This document shows positions 5,837 to 11,330 of a stretch of DNA of 11,330 nucleotides, in pieces; position 1 is the stretch's first letter, and every line of letters starts with the position of its first letter. The notes below the pieces were generated by a model that was not told the DNA's origin, did no database searches, and saw only the letters and a program-made list of their open reading frames with translations. Origin of the DNA: an uncultured Acholeplasmataceae bacterium (GTDB lineage Bacteria > Bacillota_I > Bacilli_A > Acholeplasmatales > Acholeplasmataceae); assembly GCA_938041945.1 (NCBI GenBank), contig CALISC010000019.1, positions 1 to 11,330 of the forward strand, given 5' to 3'. The position numbers and the translations under genes were made by a program.

Positions 5837-7520
5837 TTGAAACTGTATTTTCTTCGGTATACACTTGATTATTTTGGTCAAAGAAGTTATTTTCAAAATA
5901 ATTGGAGTCGTCTTGGTTTTGTAAAACTTCGTATCTAAGTTCTTTAAAAACAGGAATATACTCAGTCCAATTAACAGGAACTTGGTGCGGACCGTCTCCA
6001 GCGTTTACAACAACATAGTCAACTCTCGGAACTGTTTTAAAAGAATGCACTTTGCAAACGTTTTCGTATTCAGGAAGTGGTTCTAAAATGTATTCATTGA
6101 TTCCGGCCTCGTTTGGCAGTAGTTCTGTGTTTTTAAATTTAGTAAGCAGAGCAAGATGTTCTAAGATAGATGGGGTTTTTGTATATTCTGGTTGTTTTGA
6201 AATATTTCCTTCAAGCAATACTGGATTTGAAAGATAAGGAATAAAACTGTCATATAGAGAAGCACTTAAAACTTTTGCGTATTCTTGGTATTTACTTAAA
6301 AAAGCAGTTAAATCGTAGTCAACAAAGTCAAGCGGATTTAAGTCAAAACTTTCGCTCAGTTCGCGCATTGCAACTTCGTTGGTGTTGTGTGATTTTGAGT
6401 AAGTGTAGTTACGGCCACTTGTTAAAGTTTTAGCGAAGTTTATTAAGTTTTGTTGGGCAACCTGGCCAAAAAAAGCACGATATTTTTGTTCAGATGAACG
6501 TTTAGTAGCAGGGAAAAGCGCTTCAAACTCAGTGTTTGACATTGGTGTGAAGTCTGCGTTCTTTTTTTCAATTTGGGCAAGCATTTTTTCAGCTTGTTTG
6601 ATGTATTTGTCGTGTTTAGCAGGGTTGTAATCAAGAACTGGTGCCTTTTCAAACTCAAGTTCAGGCACAGCGTTTGTGTATAATGAGTTTACAGCAATAT
6701 ACTTGTATTCTGGTTTTGGTTTAACTAATGTTGCATGCAAAGTTTCTGAAACCAAGCGTCTGTGTTCACCAAAACCTGTGTAGTAGCTGATTGCTAAACT
6801 ACCGGTGTAAGTGTGCGGAACCATATTCATTTCTTTATACATTCCCACAATAAACGGGTTTTTGTAAAAATAACCAGCCTTGTAGTTAACCAACATTGAA
6901 GTTGAAGAAGGCACGTACACTGGGTCAAAATTCTTTTCAACGTATTTAACAAAGTTAGCATCGGCTGACTTTAAAAACTCAATTTCTGGAATTTGCGCCT
7001 GTATTTTGCTGTATACCTGGCTGTAGTTAAATGCACGATAAAAATCATGCAGTTTGACAAAAGCTTCCTGGATTTTGGCGTCAATTACTTCTTCAAAATT
7101 AGAAATTGTTGCTCTAAACTTCTTATTTTTCTTAGAAAGAAAGACAGAAGTTAATACGATTAAAACGAGAAATCCAACTGCGACTAGTATACAACTTGCA
7201 AAAATTGAGTAAATGGCGGCAGGGCTAAACGAAATACCTGGTTCTGTAAAAACATAATAAGCGCCGCCAATTGAAGTCAGCATTAACACAACTAAAAGAG
7301 TAAGCAAAATACCCATGCCTGTCTTAAATAAACTAAACTTGCGTTTAGTTTTTAAAAGTACTTTGTCAAGAGCATTGATTTCTTGACAATCTGCTTGGTT
7401 TTCTTTCAAAGAAGTGCCAGTTTGTTCAAGCAACTCATTTAAATAAGACTCGGTGCCGCTGGCGTGTTCTTTTAAGAAATCTGTTCTGTATCTTACTGGA
7501 TTTAAAATATCTGCAGGCAT
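5826..7520 (-). CDS. Unknown two-TM membrane protein paired with LemA
   Basis: A 564-aa protein without a recognised named domain. The N-terminal 65 residues are polar and helical. Two membrane helices follow at about 68-91 and 101-128, then basic KKNKKFR, so both termini should be on the same (cytoplasmic) side, leaving a large cytoplasmic domain of about 430 residues. A segment near 238-270 (TGSLAISYYTGF, then HRRLVSETLHATLVKPKPEY) looks like a conserved stretch I associate with uncharacterised proteins next to lemA in low-G+C bacteria; that is recollection, not a search. The C-terminal third includes DYVVVNAGDGPHQVPVNW and an acidic Asn-rich tail. GAGGT (7527-7531) precedes the ATG at 6 nt. 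It lies 45 bp after deoD with no terminator and 75 bp before lemA. An association with LemA at the membrane is inferred from position only. Confidence 0.8.
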   Translation of the reverse strand: MPADILNPVRYRTDFLKEHASGTESYLNELLEQTGTSLKENQADCQEINALDKVLLKTKRKFSLFKTGMGILLTLLVVLMLTSIGGAYYVFTEPGISFSPAAIYSIFASCILVAVGFLVLIVLTSVFLSKKNKKFRATISNFEEVIDAKIQEAFVKLHDFYRAFNYSQVYSKIQAQIPEIEFLKSADANFVKYVEKNFDPVYVPSSTSMLVNYKAGYFYKNPFIVGMYKEMNMVPHTYTGSLAISYYTGFGEHRRLVSETLHATLVKPKPEYKYIAVNSLYTNAVPELEFEKAPVLDYNPAKHDKYIKQAEKMLAQIEKKNADFTPMSNTEFEALFPATKRSSEQKYRAFFGQVAQQNLINFAKTLTSGRNYTYSKSHNTNEVAMRELSESFDLNPLDFVDYDLTAFLSKYQEYAKVLSASLYDSFIPYLSNPVLLEGNISKQPEYTKTPSILEHLALLTKFKNTELLPNEAGINEYILEPLPEYENVCKVHSFKTVPRVDYVVVNAGDGPHQVPVNWTEYIPVFKELRYEVLQNQDDSNYFENNFFDQNNQVYTEENTVSIVK

Positions 7521-7532
7521 TTTCCTACCTCT

Positions 7533-7548
7533 TTCGTATTTTCGTATT
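7533..7548. repeat. Tandem duplicated 8-mer between deoD and the 564-aa gene
   Basis: TTCGTATT occurs twice head to tail (7533-7540, 7541-7548) just upstream of the ribosome binding site of the 564-aa gene. The 45-bp gap shows no clear promoter or terminator. Confidence 0.5.
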
Positions 7549-7565
7549 TTTAAAGAATTTTTAAA

Positions 7566-8279
7566 TTAAAGCAAAGCAGTTTCAAGCGCTACTTCCATCA
7601 TTTTATTGAAAGAAGTTTGGCGCTCTTCTGCAGTTGTGACTTCTTTTGTCACTAAGTTGTCAGAAATAGTTAAAAGACATGCTGCTTGTTTGCCTAGTTT
7701 TTGAGCATTTAAAAATAAAGCAAATGACTCCATTTCCACACAAAGCGGATTTGCCTTTTGGCGTTTTTCTTCGTAAACTGGGTTGTCGGCGTAAAACACG
7801 TCAGATGAGTGGATCAATCCGACTTTTAGGTCTACGCCAATGCTGTCTGCAGCTTGTTTGATTTTAGCGTTTAAAGAAGCGGTAGCTGTAGCAATATTTG
7901 ACTGGTAGTTCATCAAAGCCAGACCATAGGTAGTCTCTGAGTAGGCTGCGTCTGCAAGCACTACTGAGTAAACTGGCAGGTCAGCGTGGTAAGAGCCGGC
8001 TGAACCAATTCTAATAATTTTTTCAACGCCGTAGAAAGCAAATAGTTCGTATGAGTAAATCCCAATTGAAGGTTGGCCCATACCAGAGCCAAAAACAGTG
8101 ACTTTTTTGCCTTTATAAGTGCCGGTGAAGCCAAACATATTGCGAACTGAGTTGATTTGCACAACATCAGTTAGATAAGTTTCGGCGATATATTTAGCGC
8201 GAAGCGGGTCGCCCGGCATTAAAACAATCGGCGCGATTTGGCTTTTGTCTTTAAGACTAATATGCGGAGTTGGAATCAC
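7566..8279 (-). CDS. deoD: Purine-nucleoside phosphorylase (DeoD type)
   Basis: A 237-aa homologue of hexameric DeoD. It reversibly cleaves purine ribo- and deoxyribonucleosides with phosphate to give the base and (deoxy)ribose-1-phosphate in the cytoplasm. Active-site landmarks are all present: TPHI (4-7, His6 donated to the neighbouring subunit), MPGDPLRAKYIAET (21-34; Gly23 and Arg27 bind phosphate), Arg46 in NSVRNM, RIGSAGS (90-96; Arg90 and Ser93), VEMES (181-185) for ribose, and SDN (206-208) with catalytic Asp207 followed by Arg220. E. coli DeoD has SDH, so the residue after Asp differs. The start is GTG, supported by AAAGGAG at 8286-8292 (6 nt away) and by alignment with the usual TPHI start. 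The first 23 bp overlap the end of deoC, which implies coupled translation. Together the pair handles deoxynucleoside catabolism; a phosphopentomutase is needed but is not in the window. Confidence 0.95.
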   Translation of the reverse strand: MIPTPHISLKDKSQIAPIVLMPGDPLRAKYIAETYLTDVVQINSVRNMFGFTGTYKGKKVTVFGSGMGQPSIGIYSYELFAFYGVEKIIRIGSAGSYHADLPVYSVVLADAAYSETTYGLALMNYQSNIATATASLNAKIKQAADSIGVDLKVGLIHSSDVFYADNPVYEEKRQKANPLCVEMESFALFLNAQKLGKQAACLLTISDNLVTKEVTTAEERQTSFNKMMEVALETALL

Positions 8280-8925
8280 CTTCTTCTCCTTTAACGATTA
8301 AAAGACCTTTTGAAGTTCCAATTCTAGTTGCCCCAAGTTCAATCATTTTCTCTGCATCTAATTTATTTTTAACGCCACCAGATGCTTTAACTTCAGCCGC
8401 ACCTTTAACAGTTTTTACCATTAAAGCCACATCTTCAAAACGAGCGCCGTATTCAGCAAAACCAGTTGAGGTTTTAACAAAGTTTGCCTTTGCGCGCACA
8501 ACTAGTTTAGATGCTAGTTTAATTTCTTCTTTGGTAAGAAGTGCTGTTTCAATAATAACTTTAAGCACGCGCTCACCGCAGGCTTTTTTGATTTTCTTAA
8601 TTTCTTTAAGCACACGGTCTTTGTGTCCGTTTTTTAAGTCAGACACGTTAATCACCATGTCAATTTCGTCGGCGCCTTTTTTAATTGCGTCTTTAGTTTC
8701 AAAAACTTTAGTTTCGGTAGTTGTTGCTCCGTGTGGGAAGCCGATTACTGTGCACACTAGCACATCTGAGCCTTCTAGTTCTTGTTTTGCAAGTGGGATG
8801 AAGCAAGGGTTGATGCAAACTGATTTGAATTTATATTCTTTTGCTTCCTTGCAAAGTTGTACGATACTTTCTTCTGTGCAGTATGCACCTAATTTTGTGT
8901 GGTCTATGTATTTATTTAGTTCCAT
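8257..8925 (-). CDS. deoC: Deoxyribose-phosphate aldolase
   Basis: A 222-aa class I aldolase, normal length for the Bacilli form. It splits 2-deoxyribose-5-phosphate into glyceraldehyde-3-phosphate and acetaldehyde through a Schiff base. Catalytic residues are visible: Asp89 in EIDMVIN, the Schiff-base Lys151 in FVKTSTGF (149-156) and the assisting Lys180 in VKASGG (179-184). The phosphate-binding RIGTSKG is at 201-207. The C-terminal Tyr222, known in the family to contribute to catalysis, is kept even though the tail overlaps the start of deoD. The N-terminus IDHTKL (7-12) is also typical. The ribosome binding site TAGGAGGAA contains the stop codon of the preceding 285-aa gene, 12 bp before the ATG. 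It is part of an operon with deoD. Confidence 0.96.
   Translation of the reverse strand: MELNKYIDHTKLGAYCTEESIVQLCKEAKEYKFKSVCINPCFIPLAKQELEGSDVLVCTVIGFPHGATTTETKVFETKDAIKKGADEIDMVINVSDLKNGHKDRVLKEIKKIKKACGERVLKVIIETALLTKEEIKLASKLVVRAKANFVKTSTGFAEYGARFEDVALMVKTVKGAAEVKASGGVKNKLDAEKMIELGATRIGTSKGLLIVKGEEGDSNSAY
8286..8292 (-). promoter_or_regulatory. deoD: Ribosome binding site deciding the GTG start of deoD
   Basis: Minus-strand AAAGGAG lies inside deoC codons, 6 nt before GTG at 8279. It fixes the deoD start within the 3' end of deoC. Confidence 0.75.
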
Positions 8926-8931
8926 AATTAT

Positions 8932-8940
8932 TTCCTCCTA
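8932..8940 (-). promoter_or_regulatory. deoC: Ribosome binding site of deoC overlapping an upstream stop codon
   Basis: TAGGAGGAA on the minus strand: its first three bases are the TAG stop of the 285-aa gene and the AGGAGG core is 8 nt from the deoC ATG. Terminating ribosomes would be close to the initiation site. Confidence 0.75.
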
Positions 8941-9795
8941 ATCAACTAAATTATGCAGTCTGCATTCAGTAAACTGCTTTTCTACATCTGGTAGTCTATG
9001 TTTTAAAATAAGTTTCTGGACTTTTTTGGCACGTTTCAAAGGTATAATTTTGCTTTCCTTTAAAAACCCAGGCACGGGCTCAAGGTAAGCATCTGCTATC
9101 TCTTTGATTTGCTTAAAGTCAAGCACTCGGTAATGCTCACCTTGCTCAAGATAAACTAGGTCTAAAACAGGTGGCACTAAAAGCCCAGTTTTCTCTGGCC
9201 AAACAACGGCGAAATATGCATTGTTTTTGTTGTCTTTAAGTAGTTTGTATCTAGGTACAAACACGCCGGTTTCACTAAAATGTTGAGAAAGTGCGCGGTA
9301 CTCTTCAAGGTAAGTTAAAGCAAGTGTGGCCGTGCGCGGAGATACTTGCAAGTAACTAATTAACTCCTCTGGATGTCTGACCTTATATTGTCCTTTGATG
9401 TATTTAAAAATTTCAAGAACTTGACTTTGGTCAAACGGCAAGATGTCTTTAAAAAACTCAGAGTAAACAACAAGGCCAAAAGTTTCGCACAAATGTTTAA
9501 CTCTATTTAAGATAAGTTCAACGAAGTAAGTTGGTGAGACAAACGGAAAAGATAGGCGGAAGTTAATGTCGTAGTACTCTGGGTTTAGTTTCCAAAGTTC
9601 GGGGACACTAGATGAGCGAGTGATGTAAAAAGCGGCCTTAAACTGTAAATCAGGGTGTCTGAGCACATATTTAACGGCGTCTTTTTCGTTTTCAACTGAA
9701 TAAGCGCCAACTGCCAAAAGATAGGCGTGCAGATTAGCGTTAATAGCCGGTCGTTGATCGCTTTTTTTAAAAAAATGAATGTTAAAATCTTTCAC
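8938..9795 (-). CDS. Hypothetical 285-aa protein upstream of deoC
   Basis: A family was not recognised. It is a soluble-looking protein with mixed helix and strand, rich in Tyr, Phe and Leu, and without signal peptide or membrane helix. Residues 142-165 (PEELISYLQVSPRTATLALTYLEE region) have the spacing of a helix-turn-helix: a helix ending in Leu, a VSPRT turn, then a helix with Leu-x-x-Leu-Glu. The flanks do not clearly form a winged-helix domain, so this is only a hint. The C-terminal 40 residues are basic (IPLKRAKKVQKLILKHR). The start is GTG with AAGGA (9802-9806) 6 nt before it; no early in-frame ATG offers a better start. It has a possible promoter in the 50-bp gap after the SurE-like gene and runs straight into deoC (12 bp), so its role may concern nucleoside metabolism or its control, by position only. 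Confidence 0.75.
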   Translation of the reverse strand: MKDFNIHFFKKSDQRPAINANLHAYLLAVGAYSVENEKDAVKYVLRHPDLQFKAAFYITRSSSVPELWKLNPEYYDINFRLSFPFVSPTYFVELILNRVKHLCETFGLVVYSEFFKDILPFDQSQVLEIFKYIKGQYKVRHPEELISYLQVSPRTATLALTYLEEYRALSQHFSETGVFVPRYKLLKDNKNNAYFAVVWPEKTGLLVPPVLDLVYLEQGEHYRVLDFKQIKEIADAYLEPVPGFLKESKIIPLKRAKKVQKLILKHRLPDVEKQFTECRLHNLVD

Positions 9796-9801
9796 AAATA
9801 T

Positions 9802-9806
9802 TCCTT
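9802..9806 (-). promoter_or_regulatory. Ribosome binding site supporting the GTG start of the 285-aa gene
   Basis: Minus-strand AAGGA is 6 nt from GTG at 9795. No other initiation codon with a site is near. Confidence 0.6.
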
Positions 9807-9819
9807 AATTCTACTAAAA

Positions 9820-9849
9820 ATTATACTAAACTTTCGGTTTTTTGGCTAA
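9820..9849 (-). promoter_or_regulatory. Possible promoter for the 285-aa gene/deoC/deoD
   Basis: A perfect minus-strand TATAAT (9820-9825) stands 18 bp from a poor -35 candidate TTAGCC (9844-9849), which overlaps the stop of the SurE-like gene. The -10 box is convincing; the -35 is not. Confidence 0.42.
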
Positions 9850-10556
9850 ATTTTAGCAAAATCAGTGAAATTAGTTAAAATTGGGGTGACCGAAATTAAA
9901 CCCTTTTCTACTGCTATAAGGTCAGTTTGAGTGGTAGAAATTTTGGCGTCTACCGAAAGCATGGTTTTGAAAACCAAAACAGAGTCTGTAGCTTCTTCTT
10001 TTAAAAACTGATAAGTAGTTTTAAAGTCAGCAAGTTCAGTAATACAAGTGCTTTTAGCCAAACTAGTTGGAATATTGACATTCAAAAGTGGGTATTTTGA
10101 GTATAGTTTTTTTAAAAAATACTCATTTAACCAAGTTTTGAAGTTTAGTTTAAAGTTATCTGAACAAGTTTCGCGGCTTGAAATTAAGCAAGTGGGAACT
10201 CCTGAAACCGCAGCATTGAAAGCAAACGGAAAAACTAAGTTAGTCGCAAGGTCTGCGCCCAGCATTAGGTTTTTGTTTCCAGCAAACACGCAAATGTCAA
10301 ACTTCACACCAAAAGTTTTTTTAGCCAGTTCTAAAATCGCAACTGGTTTACTTTCAAAAAGATATGTGTCTTTGGTTGAAGAAAGGGTTGGACAAACTCT
10401 ACTTAATTTCACGTATCCTGGGTTTTTAAGGCAACCCCCCACAGGGCTTTCTGGAAGCACGAGCGTCCAGACTACCGCAAAGTGAGAAAGGGTAGTGGCG
10501 ATAAAGTCTTGGGTTTGTCTTTCTTGACTAGACATAACTAAAAGTACATTAAGCAT
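9846..10556 (-). CDS. SurE-like protein with degenerate metal site
   Basis: A 236-aa relative of SurE, the metal-dependent 5'/3'-nucleotidase. Fold-level matches run the whole length: the N-terminal strand LNVLLV (2-7), VLPESPVGG (33-41) where SurE has VAPDRNRSG, AGNKNLMLGAD (92-102) where SurE has SGINxGxNLGDD, FNAAVSGVPTCLIS (113-126), LLNVNIP (157-163) and the C-terminal AVEKGLISVTPI block followed by a Thr in the final helix. The metal ligands are largely lost: the Asp-Asp of NDDG is Ser9-Ser10, the Ser39 position is Gly40, and only Asn94 may stand for Asn92. The GTPxDC loop is also absent. It is probably not a standard nucleotidase; ligand binding or a regulatory role is possible. The ATG at 10556, with AAGGAG (10564-10569), is preferred over an in-frame TTG at 10574. 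It overlaps ileS by 8 bp, pointing to coupled translation. The frame is intact, so it is not a simple pseudogene. Confidence 0.8.
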   Translation of the reverse strand: MLNVLLVMSSQERQTQDFIATTLSHFAVVWTLVLPESPVGGCLKNPGYVKLSRVCPTLSSTKDTYLFESKPVAILELAKKTFGVKFDICVFAGNKNLMLGADLATNLVFPFAFNAAVSGVPTCLISSRETCSDNFKLNFKTWLNEYFLKKLYSKYPLLNVNIPTSLAKSTCITELADFKTTYQFLKEEATDSVLVFKTMLSVDAKISTTQTDLIAVEKGLISVTPILTNFTDFAKI

Positions 10557-11330
10557 TTGGATACTCCTTGGCAATAATTACCTTGCAGCGTTGGCACAGC
10601 CCTGCAGCGTTTAAATCAGGACGTACATTCCAGCAACGCAAACAAGACTTGTCTTTAGAAACAGTAGCACTAACTTTAAACTCTTTTCCGAAGTTTAAAT
10701 TAACTTTGGCAACTTGCAAGACAGTTGGCAGGTCAAAGTTCAGATTTTTAAAAGCAGTTAGTTGCTTATCTGTTAAAGTTAAGGTCAAAACAGCCTGTAG
10801 AGATTTGCCAATCTCTCCACTTGCGCGCATCTCTTCCAGAGTTTTAAGCACCGCTTGTCTGACTTCGGTAAACTGAGCGAAATCTGCAAGCAGTTCGGCA
10901 AATTCAGAGAAATTACCCACGCGCGGGTAGAACTTCTCTAGATAAATTTGTGAGTTTGGGTCTCCGGTCAAAGTTTGCCAAGCTTCTTGGGTGGTGTGCG
11001 GAATTATTGGGTTTAGCATGACAAGCAGTTTAGTTAAGATATCTAGATAAGTAGACTGAACTTCTTCGCGGCTATATGAATGCTTTGGTTCAATATAGAG
11101 AGTGTCTTTAGTTACGTCTAGGTAAAAAGCAGATAAGTCGTTGGTGATAAATAGCACAATTGCTTGCAAGGCTTTGGCGAAGTTATAGTTTTCAAACTGA
11201 GTTTTAACTTCTTTGACTAACTCATTTAACTTAATTGTATAAATTTTAGATAGGTTGCTGCGCATAGAAAATGCGTAGTAGTTGGCTTTGTCAAAATCAC
11301 TTAAGTTAGAAAGCAGATAGCGAATGGTGT
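10549..11330 (-). CDS. ileS: Isoleucyl-tRNA synthetase, C-terminal part
   Basis: The frame stays open to the window edge, so this is the last 259 residues or so of a protein of about 900. IleRS charges tRNA-Ile with isoleucine in the cytoplasm. The visible part starts in the anticodon-binding domain with TIRYLLSNLSDFD, which matches the family's RNTxRFLLxNLxDF. It continues with LSAFYLDVTKDTLYIE and LNPIIPHTTQEAW, both standard, and ends in the C-terminal zinc finger CLRCWN plus CQRCK (codons at 10585-10644), all four Cys kept. The catalytic HIGH and KMSKS motifs lie outside. An internal ATG at 11265 exists but is not the start because conserved sequence continues upstream. The stop TAA lies inside the start of the SurE-like gene. 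A T-box leader, common for ileS in Firmicutes, cannot be assessed. Confidence 0.96.
   Translation of the reverse strand, partial: TIRYLLSNLSDFDKANYYAFSMRSNLSKIYTIKLNELVKEVKTQFENYNFAKALQAIVLFITNDLSAFYLDVTKDTLYIEPKHSYSREEVQSTYLDILTKLLVMLNPIIPHTTQEAWQTLTGDPNSQIYLEKFYPRVGNFSEFAELLADFAQFTEVRQAVLKTLEEMRASGEIGKSLQAVLTLTLTDKQLTAFKNLNFDLPTVLQVAKVNLNFGKEFKVSATVSKDKSCLRCWNVRPDLNAAGLCQRCKVIIAKEYPNA
10564..10569 (-). promoter_or_regulatory. Ribosome binding site deciding the ATG start of the SurE-like gene
   Basis: Minus-strand AAGGAG is 7 nt before ATG at 10556 and lies in the last ileS codons. The alternative TTG at 10574 would place this site inside the coding region. Confidence 0.75.

Noticed and set aside
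8270..8941. Long plus-strand open frame (223 codons) opposite deoC
   Set aside because: It mirrors deoC almost exactly, its product is Ser/Thr-rich without domain features, and the minus strand carries a complete catalytic aldolase.
10048..10485. Plus-strand open frame (145 codons) opposite the SurE-like gene
   Set aside because: No family match, and the minus-strand frame aligns with SurE along its full length with a good ribosome binding site.
10554..10574. TTG at 10574 as start of the SurE-like protein
   Set aside because: The AAGGAG at 10564-10569 is correctly spaced for ATG 10556, and SurE proteins begin right at this strand.
1..11330. Mycoplasma-type code (TGA read as Trp)
   Set aside because: All recognised genes are full length under the standard code and use TGG for Trp, including at conserved sites such as CLRCWN in IleRS.

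Overview
The window is AT-rich DNA from a low-G+C Gram-positive bacterium, most likely a wall-less or wall-reduced member of the Bacilli/Mollicutes (Acholeplasma- or RF39-like). The grounds are lipid-anchored surface proteins with Mollicutes-style lipoboxes and Pro-rich linkers, strong AGGAG ribosome binding sites, a Bacilli-type 49-residue L33, and small compact genes. Trp is written TGG, and none of the 13 visible stops is TGA (8 TAA, 5 TAG), so the Mycoplasma code (TGA = Trp) is not in use. Placement below class level is inference.

Left part (1-4190): mostly plus-strand cell-surface genes. A 5'-truncated S41-type peptidase relative is followed by a repeat-containing lipoprotein of unknown role. 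A short minus-strand TM2-domain protein comes next, then a lipid-anchored endonuclease I-family nuclease. Hairpin terminators follow the three plus genes; two of them lie between convergent genes and probably work in both directions. Good sigma-A-type promoters (TTGAAT-17-TATAAT) precede the first lipoprotein and the TM2 gene.

Right part (4217-11330): an unbroken minus-strand series. In order of transcription it holds ileS (5' end outside the window), a degenerate SurE relative overlapping ileS by 8 bp, an unknown 285-aa protein, deoC, deoD (overlapping deoC by 23 bp), an unknown 564-aa two-TM protein, lemA, rpmG and an unknown 194-aa protein. Gaps are 82 bp or less, no hairpin terminator is seen inside the series, and internal promoters are visible before the 285-aa gene and before lemA.

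Functional picture (inference): the surface nuclease could release nucleotides outside the cell. DeoD would phosphorolyse purine (deoxy)nucleosides, and DeoC would split deoxyribose-5-phosphate into glyceraldehyde-3-phosphate and acetaldehyde, a scavenging route suited to a nutritionally dependent organism. The features most worth following are the SurE homologue that has lost most of its metal site, the S41 relative lacking the usual catalytic Lys, and the 564-aa protein/LemA pair. No mobile element, CRISPR array, tRNA or rRNA was recognised.
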